DNA from: a virus
IMG/VR virus record: IMGVR_UViG_3300044733_003736
Location: 1-20,663 of that record
Reading direction: 5' to 3' (one strand)
DNA: 20,663 bases
Shown here: piece after piece, positions 7,264-15,584 of the stretch
Position numbering within the stretch: the stretch's first letter is position 1
Layout: each line of letters starts with the position of its first letter
Made by a program: the position numbers and the translations under genes
Notes under the pieces: model-generated
What the model was told of the DNA's origin: nothing
What the model saw: the letters and a program-made list of their open reading frames with translations, nothing else
Databases searched by the model: none

Positions 7264-7755
7264 ATGGCAGATCTACTAAACAGTAATGAAATATTCTTTA
7301 CACAATTTGAACCAAAAGTCAAAAATAGGTTTCTATTGTACTGTGATGGTATTCCAAGTTTCTTGATTAGAAAAGTCAAGAGACCAACAGTAACCAGTGA
7401 AAAGAAGACATTGGATCACATCAACATCCAACGTTACTACAAAGGCAAAACCACATGGGATAACATTACAATGGAACTATATGATCCAATTGTACCATCT
7501 GGTGCTCAAGCAGTAATGGAATGGGTACGTTTGAGTCATGAATCTGTAACCGGCCGTGATGGTTATAGTGACTTTTATAAGAAAGATCTAACCGTCAACG
7601 TTCTAGGTCCAGTAGGTGATAAAGTAGAAGAATGGACATTAAAGGGCGCATTCATCACCAGTGCTGATTTTGGTGAAATGGATTGGACTGATAGTGGTGA
7701 TCCAGCAACCATTAGTTTGACTCTATCTGTAGATTACTGTATTCTACAATACTAA
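7264..7755 (+). CDS. 19: Tail tube protein, T4 gp19 family
   Basis: At 163 residues it has the same length as T4 gp19. The protein forms the inner tube of the contractile tail, stacking as hexamers around the tape measure. Visible family features: FLLYCDGIPSFLIRKVKRP at about 23-41 (the first strands and the loop leading into the ring interface), TTWDNITMELYDPIVPSGAQ in the middle, GRDGYSDFYKKDLTV, and the closing strand ATISLTLSVDYCILQY. It stands alone between a promoter-like region and a strong terminator, which suits the very high expression this protein needs. Codon choice also differs from its neighbours, with CGT, ATC, AAC and ACC used often. No tail sheath gene (gp18), which precedes gene 19 in T4, is present in the window. 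Confidence 0.92.
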   Translation: MADLLNSNEIFFTQFEPKVKNRFLLYCDGIPSFLIRKVKRPTVTSEKKTLDHINIQRYYKGKTTWDNITMELYDPIVPSGAQAVMEWVRLSHESVTGRDGYSDFYKKDLTVNVLGPVGDKVEEWTLKGAFITSADFGEMDWTDSGDPATISLTLSVDYCILQY

Positions 7756-7780
7756 TAAAAACAAAAAACTTATCCTTTTT

Positions 7781-7810
7781 AAACTCCTTGACAAAACAAG
7801 GAGTTTTTTT
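7781..7810 (+). terminator. Strong intrinsic terminator after the tail tube gene
   Basis: AAACTCCTTG (7781-7790) pairs perfectly with CAAGGAGTTT (7797-7806) around the loop ACAAAA and runs into a T-tract through 7810. The other strand lacks a T-tract after the stem, so it acts on + strand transcripts only. Confidence 0.9.
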
Positions 7811-7833
7811 ATGTACATTAACAATTAAGTACT

Positions 7834-7841
7834 ATATTTAT
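7834..7841 (+). promoter_or_regulatory. ATATTTAT motif 5 bases before a start codon
   Basis: ATATTTAT lies directly before TATAACATG-type start context of the gene at 7847, and just downstream of the terminator, where a fresh promoter would be expected. If it is a -10 box, the transcript would begin at or very near the start codon. Confidence 0.35.
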
Positions 7842-7846
7842 ATAAC

Positions 7847-8791
7847 ATGAACTTGAAAAGCGTAATTGGAATATATCCTGGTAGATTTCATCCACCACAC
7901 AGAGGTCATTTAAATGCCTTTAATTTTTTAAAGTCAATAACTGGCAATGACACCTACGTTTCTACTAGTGGTAAAGTAGAACTACCAGACTCTCCACTTA
8001 CATTTGGTGAAAAACAACAAATCTGGGTAAGACATGGTGTTGCACCTGATCACATCATACAAACAAAGAGCCCCTACAAATCAGTAGAAATTACACAGAA
8101 GTATGATCCAGACAAAACCAGTGTAATATTTGCATTGGGTCAAAAAGATGCAGAAAGATTAAAGGTAGATCAAGGTGGTTATTTCAAGTCATTTAAAGGA
8201 GACACAAACCAATTAGACCCTCTCAGTAAAAGTGGATATGTACTAATTATACCTGAAAATCAAACCATGGTTGATGGTAGAATTTTAAGTGGAACTGCTG
8301 TAAGACAAATGTTAGGATCTGACAAATATACAGATGCACAAAAAGAACAGTTCTTTAGATACATCTTTGGATGGTATGATATTGCTTTATTTAAAGACTT
8401 GACTCAGAAGTTTAAGTACAATAAAGTAAATGAGAGTATTGAATCTAAGTTAAGAAGAATAATTTCTCTTTTAAAAGAAGACGCAATTAAAGATACTACA
8501 AAAAAAACAAAAGCAGCTTTTGTTAATCAAAGAAGAGCTGAATTAAGAGCAAAAGAAGAAAAGTTAAAAGCTGCAAAAGTTAGATTATCCAATTTATCTA
8601 AAACTCAAGTAACATCAACAGATGTAAAGAATGAAAAACCATCTGAAGTTAAAGAACAAACAGATGCGGCTGATTTATCAAAACAAAGAAAAGATGCTCA
8701 AGATTCAGTTAAAACTGCAGAGGAAGAAGTAAAACAAGCTAAAGTATACTTATCTGCAGCTCAAAAAGAATTATCTGCGGTATCAATTTAA
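7847..8791 (+). CDS. NMNAT/cytidylyltransferase-like nucleotidyltransferase with coiled-coil tail
   Basis: The first 190 residues are an HxGH nucleotidyltransferase: IGIYPGRFHPPHRGHLNAF (7-25) with H18-R-G-H21, and ILSGTAVRQML (146-156), equivalent to the ISxTxxR phosphate-binding motif. This pair of motifs is shared with NadM/NadR-type nicotinamide mononucleotide adenylyltransferases and with cytidylyltransferases, so the likely reaction is nucleotidyl transfer to a phosphorylated substrate with release of pyrophosphate. From about 195 a tail of 120 residues begins with KLRRIISLLKEDA and continues as two long Lys/Glu/Ala helices (about 223-260 and 280-310), probably coiled coil, which ordinary NMNATs lack. 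It sits alone between tail tube and gp26-like genes, so it may be a late insertion into the tail module. The substrate is not determined. Confidence 0.75.
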   Translation: MNLKSVIGIYPGRFHPPHRGHLNAFNFLKSITGNDTYVSTSGKVELPDSPLTFGEKQQIWVRHGVAPDHIIQTKSPYKSVEITQKYDPDKTSVIFALGQKDAERLKVDQGGYFKSFKGDTNQLDPLSKSGYVLIIPENQTMVDGRILSGTAVRQMLGSDKYTDAQKEQFFRYIFGWYDIALFKDLTQKFKYNKVNESIESKLRRIISLLKEDAIKDTTKKTKAAFVNQRRAELRAKEEKLKAAKVRLSNLSKTQVTSTDVKNEKPSEVKEQTDAADLSKQRKDAQDSVKTAEEEVKQAKVYLSAAQKELSAVSI

Positions 8792-8849
8792 ATAAAATAA
8801 ATCAAATATTTAGATTCTTTTATATATATGTGTACAAGTTATACATTTT

Positions 8850-9686
8850 ATGGAAGACAATTTTACAGTACCAATTACAAGACCACAAGCTTTTCAAGCT
8901 CCACCACCACAAAAACAAGAAGTTACTTATCCAACAGAGGTAATTGAACTTCCTTCACAAGGTCATTTTTATCCAACTGGACATCCATTGTCTAGTGGTA
9001 AACTTGAATTGAAAATGATGACCGCAAAGGAAGAAGATATCCTAATGAGTCAAAATTTGATCAAAAAAGGTATTGTATTAGACAAACTGCTTGAAAATTT
9101 GATTGTAGATAAAGATGTAAAATTAGATGATTTGTTGTTAGTAGATAAAAATGCTATACTTGTAGCAGCTAGAAGATTGGCATATGGTGACGGATATGGA
9201 CCAGTAGAAGTAACTTGTCCAAAATGTAGAGAAAAGAATCAAGTTACATTCAATTTGGGTGAAATCAAGAATGAAGAGTTTGACTTTTCTAATTATACAA
9301 AAGGACAAAATTCATTTGAATTTGTTCTTCCTTATTCAAAAAAGACAATACATTACAGAATTTTGACTCATAAAGATGAACAACAAATAGAAAATGAGTT
9401 AAAGGCTAATAACAAGATTCTTAAGGGTGCAGGATCTAATGAAGTTACTGCAAGATTAAGATCAATGATTATTAGTGTGGACGGTAACAGTGATAGAAAT
9501 TATATTAAAAAGTTTGTGGAGACAGAAATGGTTTCTAGAGATGCGTTGGCATTAAGACAATACATAAAAAAGAACACTCCTGATGTAGATTTGAACTTTG
9601 ATTTTACATGCACAGATTGTTCACATGAAGAAAGGCTAGGTGTACCTTTAACGGTAACCTTTTTTTGGCCTGACACCGGCAGATAA
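8850..9686 (+). CDS. 26: gp26-like baseplate hub/tail assembly protein (zero-frame product)
   Basis: Similar in pattern to the T4_baseplate (gp26) family. After a proline-rich lead-in the domain starts at VIELPSQGHFYPTGHPL (31-47), continues with MMTAKEEDILMSQNLIKKG (56-74), DKNAILVAARRLAYGDGYG (99-117), and has two CxxC pairs, C123/C126 and C254/C257, that probably form one zinc site. It ends in VTFFWPDTGR. In T4 this protein is needed for hub assembly. It lies just before the tape measure gene, the position where tail assembly chaperones are found in many phages. The codons for F271-F272-W273 are a run of seven T followed by GG (9660-9668); a second open frame starts there (next entries), which suggests a longer frameshifted form of 347 residues. 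Start ATG at 8850 lacks a ribosome binding site. Confidence 0.87.
   Translation: MEDNFTVPITRPQAFQAPPPQKQEVTYPTEVIELPSQGHFYPTGHPLSSGKLELKMMTAKEEDILMSQNLIKKGIVLDKLLENLIVDKDVKLDDLLLVDKNAILVAARRLAYGDGYGPVEVTCPKCREKNQVTFNLGEIKNEEFDFSNYTKGQNSFEFVLPYSKKTIHYRILTHKDEQQIENELKANNKILKGAGSNEVTARLRSMIISVDGNSDRNYIKKFVETEMVSRDALALRQYIKKNTPDVDLNFDFTCTDCSHEERLGVPLTVTFFWPDTGR
9660..9668 (+). other. Candidate programmed frameshift (or slippage) site
   Basis: In the gp26 frame the codons are ACC TTT TTT TGG CCT. Slipping forward by one base on the T run gives TTT TTT then GGC, entering the 75-codon frame that ends at 9894. A -1 shift would reach a TGA at 9671, so the event must be +1 or -2, or RNA polymerase slippage on T7. 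A homopolymer sequencing error is the alternative. Confidence 0.5.
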
Positions 9687-9894
9687 AGTTAGACTGCATG
9701 AACAAATATTTCTCCTTGCATATCATAGTCAAGGAGCATTTACGCAAGATATAGTATACAAATTACCTGTATACTTGCGTATATTTTATACCAATCAGTT
9801 AATTTCTCAAAAAGAAAAAGAAGCTGAACAAGCAGAAAAATCATCAAAATCCTCTCCAAATTCATCCGTGAAGGTTCCGTCTATGCGTAAGTAA
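9667..9894 (+). CDS. +1-frame extension of the gp26-like protein (no start codon of its own)
   Basis: The frame is open from 9658 (after a TAA at 9655-9657) to the TAA at 9892-9894. It encodes a coherent small domain: GLTPADKVRLHEQIFLLAYH, then GAFTQDIVYKLPVYLRIFY and a helical Glu/Lys/Ala tail with a Ser/Pro-rich end. There is no ATG, GTG or TTG before the conserved LHEQIF segment, only CTG codons, so normal initiation is unlikely. The layout mirrors lambda G/GT and P2 E/E', where the second chaperone domain is fused by frameshifting just before the tape measure gene; in T4 gene 51, a hub assembly factor, follows gene 26. The predicted fusion has 272 residues of the gp26-like protein plus 75. 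Seen: open frame and coding character. Inferred: the mechanism and the chaperone role. Confidence 0.65.
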   Translation, partial: GLTPADKVRLHEQIFLLAYHSQGAFTQDIVYKLPVYLRIFYTNQLISQKEKEAEQAEKSSKSSPNSSVKVPSMRK

Positions 9895-9918
9895 AGTAAT
9901 GAATTATTAAATTATTAT

Positions 9919-9926
9919 ATATTTAT
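9919..9926 (+). promoter_or_regulatory. ATATTTAT motif before the tape measure gene
   Basis: TATATTTAT (9918-9926) lies 11 bases before the ATG at 9938 in the 43-base gap after the frameshift extension. It is one of four copies of the octamer placed close to starts in this window. Confidence 0.3.
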
Positions 9927-9937
9927 ATTCATAGATT

Positions 9938-12709
9938 ATGGCAGATTCAAATGATTTAAAAAATTTTGGAAAAGAACTAGGAGTTGCTAATGATAAACTG
10001 GAAAGTTTTGCATCATCAATTAAAAAACTCATACGTGAGGAAGTTGATGGATTTAAAAAAGTAAATAACCAATTATCAATCGGCAAAGATCTAGTAGAAG
10101 AATTAGCAAAATCATATGATGATATAAAAGATGTGATTGAAAGTATTGATTTATCAAGAACTATATCACAAGAAAAAGATCTTTTAGGCGAAATAATGAA
10201 AAAGAAAAAAGCAGAAAACGCCATTTTAGATAGTTTAAATGAATATAAATCAATTAGTGATCAAATACAAAATTCTATCAATAAACAAACTGATATGGTG
10301 CCTGATTTGGAATATTATGATTTATTGAAAAAGAAACAAATTATTGAATCTACACTAAAAAATCTTATTGCATCATATGATGCATTACTTAAACAAAATA
10401 GAGCACTTGAAAATCAAAAGAGATTAATTCAAGACATAAAAATAACTATAGAAAATACATTTGGATTTAATCAATTTAAAGGATTATTTGGTATTCTTGC
10501 AAAATTGCCAAACTTAGAAAATGCATTTAAAAACCTGAGTATAAGTACAATGATACTTTTAGGAGTTATGACAATGTATTTAAAGGCTATATTTACTACG
10601 CTTTATAAAGCATTCGATGATATTAACGGGGCATTTGTTAAGAGTGCAAAATCATTTGGTTTATTGAAAGATGAAGCAGGAATATTAAAAAGTTATATAT
10701 ATGATACCACAATTGAATTGTCTAAATATGGTGTGACGGCAGAAGAAGTTGCTGCCACTGCAACTCACATGGTAGATTCATTTGGTAGTTTAACATTATT
10801 TAATGCAAAAGCTGCTAAGGATTTAACACTAATATCAAAACAATTGGGTGTTGGTAATAAAGAATTAGTTGATGGTGTGATGACATTGATGTCATTTGGT
10901 AAGATTGACATGGTTAAAGCAACTAAAGTAGTATACTTTGCTTCTGCTTTATCAAAAGCAGCTGGTGTACCTCTTGCAAAAGTAATGGATGATGTTGCAA
11001 AAGCAGGTGATAAAGCTAGAGGAATGATTAAAGGTGGTGCGGAACAATTAGTAAAATCTGCAGTATATGCAAGAAGATTGGGCACTGATTTGGAAAAAGT
11101 AGCTGAAATTGGAAGAAAGATGTTGGATTTCCAAGAAAGTATAACAGATGAAATTGAAGCAAGTGTAGTATTAGGATCTAATATCAGTTTTCAAAAAGCT
11201 AGAGAACTATTTTATACTGGCAAAATTCAAGAAGGATATGATGAAATTTTTAAAGTTGTAAAGAATATAGGTGACTTCAATAAATTGGACATATTCCAAA
11301 AAGAACTTATTGCAAAGGCAACCGGATTGTCTTTGACTGATTTACAAAAACAACTTCAAATTAGAGAAGATTTGGCCGCAGTAGAAATGAATGGTACAGA
11401 AGAAGGGAAAAAATTGGTTCAACAGTACAAACAACTAAAAGAACAAAGTGGAGGTATATTAGAAAACACCGCAGCAGCACAAGAACAAAGAGTAAAAGAT
11501 TTAGTTAATTTAAAAGAAACAGAAGAAATTACCGCAAGAATCAAAGGATTATTTTTAAGTATTTCTAGTTGGATTTTGCCAGGAATTGAAAAGACTTTAT
11601 CCGCAATTAATTGGATTTTAAATGAACTTGATTCTACTGGCGGAAAAATTGTTATTGGGTTTGTTACTCTTGGATTGACGATATATTCTATCATAAAATC
11701 CGTCCAAATATTTAAAGCTTTATTCACGGATTTGAGACTCATAATGAATCTAATAAAGAACGCATCAGTTGCTGCAACAGCTCAAACAGTTCTTGCAACG
11801 GAAGCGCAAGTTGCACAGGCAGCAGCTGTACAAGCTACTGCTGCTGCTGAATTAGAACTTGCAACTGCCAGAAGAGCATCCGGATTGAGTGGATTGGCAG
11901 GATTAACCGGAGGACTTGCAGCTGCTGAAATTTATGCTTTAGGAGGTGCAATCCTAGCAATTGCTGGTGCATTTGTTTTATTATCATATGGATTGAAACA
12001 GTTCAATGACATTAAAATTGAAGATGTAGGATTAGGACTGTTAGCGTTGGCAGGATTAATTGGATTAACATCTTTAGCAATTGCTTCTATGTCAGAAGTA
12101 ATAGTGCCTGCTGCAGGAGTAATTGGATTATTTGCTGGCGCAATAATTCTTTTATCTGGTGCAGTAATTGGAGTTGGATATGGAATGAAACTTTTTGGTG
12201 ATGGATTAAAAAACGTTGGAGAAGGTCTTAAGATTGCGGTTAATGCATTAAAAGATTTTGGTCAAAACGTATCTATTATAGATTCAGTTAAATTAGCTGG
12301 TGTATTTGCTGCTATCAATAGTTCTATACGTGATTTTGATTTAAGCAGATTACAATCTATTGTTAGTGCAATGCAATCTCTTGCAACATCATTAAATTCT
12401 ATTTCTACTTTTAAAGGAATACCTCAACTTACTTTGCCTACAAATGCAGTTAATACAACTAATGTACCAACTGTACTAACTAATACACCTGTAATATCAC
12501 CTGTACAAACAAATGTTCAAACAACTAATACACCAACAACAAATTCAACTACAATGATTGATGCAGTAAAACAAGGTATTAAAGAAGGTATGAATAATAT
12601 ATCACTCAACGTTTATTTGGATGGTCAAAAAATGGTAACTGGTCTTTCTAAAAATGTAGGGTTTAGACAAGATACAGGTGGTATAGCAATGCAATCAAGT
12701 TTAACATAA
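9938..12709 (+). CDS. Tail tape measure protein
   Basis: At 923 residues this is the longest protein of the window. The N-terminal 190 residues are strongly helical with heptad spacing (coiled coil). A hydrophobic helix lies near 200-215 (STMILLGVMTMYLKAIF). A middle domain (about 230-480) contains SKQLGVGNKELVDGVMTLMS and AASVVLGSN-like helices found in tape measures. Hydrophobic segments follow at about 569-590, 660-685 and 696-750, separated by an Ala-rich helix (607-645); they may help cross the host membrane during DNA injection. A Thr/Asn/Pro-rich linker (about 828-870) precedes a C-terminal domain. By the rough rule of 1.5 angstrom per residue it would set a tail of around 130-140 nm. 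Position right after the gp26-like pair supports the call. It corresponds in role to T4 gp29, but I see no detailed similarity. Confidence 0.85.
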   Translation: MADSNDLKNFGKELGVANDKLESFASSIKKLIREEVDGFKKVNNQLSIGKDLVEELAKSYDDIKDVIESIDLSRTISQEKDLLGEIMKKKKAENAILDSLNEYKSISDQIQNSINKQTDMVPDLEYYDLLKKKQIIESTLKNLIASYDALLKQNRALENQKRLIQDIKITIENTFGFNQFKGLFGILAKLPNLENAFKNLSISTMILLGVMTMYLKAIFTTLYKAFDDINGAFVKSAKSFGLLKDEAGILKSYIYDTTIELSKYGVTAEEVAATATHMVDSFGSLTLFNAKAAKDLTLISKQLGVGNKELVDGVMTLMSFGKIDMVKATKVVYFASALSKAAGVPLAKVMDDVAKAGDKARGMIKGGAEQLVKSAVYARRLGTDLEKVAEIGRKMLDFQESITDEIEASVVLGSNISFQKARELFYTGKIQEGYDEIFKVVKNIGDFNKLDIFQKELIAKATGLSLTDLQKQLQIREDLAAVEMNGTEEGKKLVQQYKQLKEQSGGILENTAAAQEQRVKDLVNLKETEEITARIKGLFLSISSWILPGIEKTLSAINWILNELDSTGGKIVIGFVTLGLTIYSIIKSVQIFKALFTDLRLIMNLIKNASVAATAQTVLATEAQVAQAAAVQATAAAELELATARRASGLSGLAGLTGGLAAAEIYALGGAILAIAGAFVLLSYGLKQFNDIKIEDVGLGLLALAGLIGLTSLAIASMSEVIVPAAGVIGLFAGAIILLSGAVIGVGYGMKLFGDGLKNVGEGLKIAVNALKDFGQNVSIIDSVKLAGVFAAINSSIRDFDLSRLQSIVSAMQSLATSLNSISTFKGIPQLTLPTNAVNTTNVPTVLTNTPVISPVQTNVQTTNTPTTNSTTMIDAVKQGIKEGMNNISLNVYLDGQKMVTGLSKNVGFRQDTGGIAMQSSLT

Positions 12710-12713
12710 TTAT

Positions 12714-15260
12714 ATGGCAAATTCCACCAACTTAAATAATCCAGAAACAACAACAAATGCACAAATACAAGGTGCAGGTTTGGTTTTGCCTCTTACTGTA
12801 AATGAAAGAGATCCAAATAAATTAAGTACATTGTTTACACCAAACAGTAGTATTTTATATAGTAAGTACAGCCCTTATCCAGAAGGAGAATCTGGTGGAT
12901 TTTTTGGTGCAAATCAACCTTATATTGTAACAAATATCAATGATGCAAATAAAGGTATTAATTCTACTCTTAAGTATGCACCATTTCAACCTTCTGCTGC
13001 AATTGACGTTGTTAGAGTAACAAAATATTCTGCATCAAATCCTGGTATTAAATTTTTATTAAAACAAGTATATCTACAAGGATATCAACCTTTTAATGAA
13101 ACAAAGATATACAATCCTTTGATGCCAATTCAAGCAGCTACAAGAGTTGCAACATTTGGTATTTTAGATAGACCGTTAAGACACATTGAACCAAATTTGG
13201 GTGGTGTACTTGGTGCTTTAGGTGTAAAAGGTGTTGCAAGTGCGTTTGGATTCAATCCACCAAATCCTCCTCCAAGAGGTACTGCTCCGGGTAAAGGTGG
13301 TGGTCTTGGTGGAGTGTTTCAAGGACCATTAGACAAACCACTTTCAATAATAAATCCTGGTGACGGTAAGGGATTAACAAGAGGTGCAACTGCTACATCT
13401 GCATATAGTGGTCAAAACTATTCATATTTGAGTAGTCCACGTAGACCTGGATTTCTTCAAAGTATTGGAAACTATTTTAAAAGTAGTACTTTGTTTGGCG
13501 CATTTTTTACTATAGGTCAACCTACAGGAACAACATATAAAGGTGATGATCAAACATATAGTTTGATGATTAATAATAAAAGAATTGTTTCATTTAATAA
13601 GAGCGGAGATAATACCTATGGTACTTTGGGTGTAGTTCAAAGATTTTCACCTGATGATAGAGATTTGGAAGGAACTCCTACTTATGATAAATATTCAAGA
13701 TATGTGGGTCAATATAATAGTTCTATTTTAAAATATAGCGCACAAAGTCTTTATATTGATACAAATTCATATAAACTTAGTGATGGAGTTGTTTTTTTTG
13801 GTGCAAGTAATAAAACATATTTTTCAGGAATTGAATCTTCAATTCCGGGATATGAAGTATCAGATATGTTATTTTTGTATAATGATTATTTAACAAATAA
13901 CAATTATCCAACCAAGTTAAAATCAATTAGAAAAATTGATAGTATTGTACACGATCCTTATAAAAACGGATATGTAATTGAAGACGGTGGATATATAAAA
14001 GATACTGGAATACTAGATACAAAAGGTAAACCGGTTGAAAAATCACCAATTATTACCAATCAATATAAGGATTATATTGATCCAAACTTTACTGAGATAT
14101 CATATCCAACCAAGTTAACTTCATTGGATAATAATCTATTTAGGGATAATATCTATACTAGAGAACAATTAGATCAAATAAGTCACAATCCTTCCGGTCA
14201 AGGATATGATGAAAGATATGTGATTGATCCAAATGGTCAAACAATAGGATATGAAAATGAAATAGTTGATACAACAGAAGATCCTATTAGAAGCAATATT
14301 AAAGAAACGTTTGAATCAAAATATGTAATTGATGAAGAAAAGCAATATCCTACCACTTTTATAGACGGAAAGACATTGTTTGGTAAACACCAAATAGATT
14401 TTGCAAATACTCAAAATCAAGCACTTAAGGGTATATTATCAAATTATACGTTTGTTCCTCCAACTGATTTAAAGAATGTAAGACGTGTAATTGATAGTGA
14501 TGTAGATGTTAAGAAAAATACTTTAAGTTATCTTGCAAAATACAGAAATTATAGAAAAGTAGATTTATTAGATGAACCTGATGGTAAAGGATTTGCTGGT
14601 GTTAATAAGAGCGATTTAATTAATGTATTAAATGTACAAACAGATACTAATAGTTTCATCAACAAAGATTTGATTAAGTTTTATTTTTATGATGTCTACA
14701 ATCAAAAATATATACCATTTAGAGCAACAGTAAAGAATATCTCAGAAAGATCAGTATCAACTTGGGATGATTTTCAATATGTAGGAAATGCTGACAAAGT
14801 TTATAACTATAAAGGATTTACCAGAGCACTTTCATTTGGTTTCACTGTAGTTGCTATGAGCGTACAAGAAATGTTACCAATGTGGCAAAGAATCAATTAT
14901 TTGATGGGTTTATCAAAACCAACAAATTATAAGAATGGATTTATTGTTCCTCCGTTAGTTATGGTTACAATTGGTGATATCTATAAAGATCAACCGGTTG
15001 TAATTAACAGTATTGGTATGACAATTCCTGATAACGCAACTTGGGAAACTATTTCTGATAGTACTGATATATTTGAGTATTTGAATGGAAGATTAAAAAC
15101 AAACGGTGATGTAACTCTGGCACAATTTCCAAGAGAAGTTGACATAAATATAGATGCAAACATTCTTGAAAAAGAAATGCCAAAAGTTGGAGTGAATAAT
15201 TTTGGAGATGCATTTAATTTTGGTAAATTTAGTTATGGATTATATGTGAATAATCCATAA
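12714..15260 (+). CDS. Large tail tube-baseplate protein, gp48/gp54-like C-terminal domain
   Basis: The last 210 residues resemble the T4 gp48/gp54 type that starts tube growth on the baseplate: LIKFYFYDVYNQKYIPFRAT, WDDFQYVGNADKVYNYKGF, SFGFTVVAMSVQEMLPMWQR and NSIGMTIPDNATWE follow the order seen in those tube-like folds. At 848 residues it is more than twice as long as gp48 or gp54 (about 320-360), the surplus being N-terminal. That part holds a Pro/Gly linker (about 181-203, NPPNPPPRGTAPGKGGGLGG) and three repeats starting with YPTKL or YPTTF (residues 398, 464 and 545). It begins four bases after the tape measure stop and is the next expected protein in tail assembly order. The function of the extra N-terminal region is not known; it may replace other baseplate components. 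Confidence 0.7.
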   Translation: MANSTNLNNPETTTNAQIQGAGLVLPLTVNERDPNKLSTLFTPNSSILYSKYSPYPEGESGGFFGANQPYIVTNINDANKGINSTLKYAPFQPSAAIDVVRVTKYSASNPGIKFLLKQVYLQGYQPFNETKIYNPLMPIQAATRVATFGILDRPLRHIEPNLGGVLGALGVKGVASAFGFNPPNPPPRGTAPGKGGGLGGVFQGPLDKPLSIINPGDGKGLTRGATATSAYSGQNYSYLSSPRRPGFLQSIGNYFKSSTLFGAFFTIGQPTGTTYKGDDQTYSLMINNKRIVSFNKSGDNTYGTLGVVQRFSPDDRDLEGTPTYDKYSRYVGQYNSSILKYSAQSLYIDTNSYKLSDGVVFFGASNKTYFSGIESSIPGYEVSDMLFLYNDYLTNNNYPTKLKSIRKIDSIVHDPYKNGYVIEDGGYIKDTGILDTKGKPVEKSPIITNQYKDYIDPNFTEISYPTKLTSLDNNLFRDNIYTREQLDQISHNPSGQGYDERYVIDPNGQTIGYENEIVDTTEDPIRSNIKETFESKYVIDEEKQYPTTFIDGKTLFGKHQIDFANTQNQALKGILSNYTFVPPTDLKNVRRVIDSDVDVKKNTLSYLAKYRNYRKVDLLDEPDGKGFAGVNKSDLINVLNVQTDTNSFINKDLIKFYFYDVYNQKYIPFRATVKNISERSVSTWDDFQYVGNADKVYNYKGFTRALSFGFTVVAMSVQEMLPMWQRINYLMGLSKPTNYKNGFIVPPLVMVTIGDIYKDQPVVINSIGMTIPDNATWETISDSTDIFEYLNGRLKTNGDVTLAQFPREVDINIDANILEKEMPKVGVNNFGDAFNFGKFSYGLYVNNP
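13905..14118 (+). repeat. Direct repeat inside the tube-baseplate gene
   Basis: The 16-base sequence TATCCAACCAAGTTAA occurs at 13905-13920 and again at 14103-14118, 198 bases (66 codons) apart and in the same frame, encoding YPTKL both times. A third, weaker copy (YPTTF) starts at 14346. The units also share GYVIxD/RYVIDP-like strands, pointing to an internally duplicated beta-rich module. Confidence 0.6.
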
Positions 15261-15286
15261 AAATAAACAAGGCAAAATTTTATAAT

Positions 15287-15583
15287 ATGAATAGATATGA
15301 CTATACAACAATAGATAAGAGATGGGATGGAAAAAGGGTATATAAAACTTTATTGTATCCATCTATACCAGAATCTCCTAGTGATATTTATATTACTGTA
15401 TCTGATAATGATTATATTGACCAAATAGCTTATAGATATTATAAGGATGTGAGTTTATGGTGGATAATTGCAGTTGCAAACAATTTAGGTAAAGGTAAAC
15501 TTAGTTTGGATATAAACAAACAGTTAAGAATACCAACAGATATACAAACAATTTTACAAAATTTTACATTAATAAATTCTTAA
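15287..15583 (+). CDS. 53: Baseplate wedge protein, gp53-like (LysM-like domain)
   Basis: A 98-residue protein with the compact plan of phage gp53: an N-terminal YPSIPESPSDIYITVSDNDY, then the LysM-like fold from about 35 to 85 with IDQIAYRYYKDVSLWWIIAV (the helix pair containing the conserved YxD..LWW..A.AN motif), ANNLGKGKLSLD and the closing strand LRIPTDIQTI. In T4, gp53 clamps neighbouring wedges together in the baseplate. T4 gp53 is about twice as long, so this is a minimal version. It lies 26 bases after the tube-baseplate gene and one base before the hub-like gene, with no ribosome binding site, indicating co-expression. Confidence 0.82.
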   Translation: MNRYDYTTIDKRWDGKRVYKTLLYPSIPESPSDIYITVSDNDYIDQIAYRYYKDVSLWWIIAVANNLGKGKLSLDINKQLRIPTDIQTILQNFTLINS

Positions 15584-15584
15584 T

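Noticed and set aside
9698-9750. ATG at 9699 as a start for a separate small gene after the gp26-like gene
   Set aside because: It opens a frame of about 16 codons that stops early and is not the frame with the conserved domain.
9907-11742. Three open frames on the - strand (9907-10224, 10765-11085, 11419-11742) opposite the tape measure gene
   Set aside because: They mirror the codon pattern of the tape measure gene, give low-complexity Ser/Asn/Phe-rich or hydrophobic products, and have no family features or start context.
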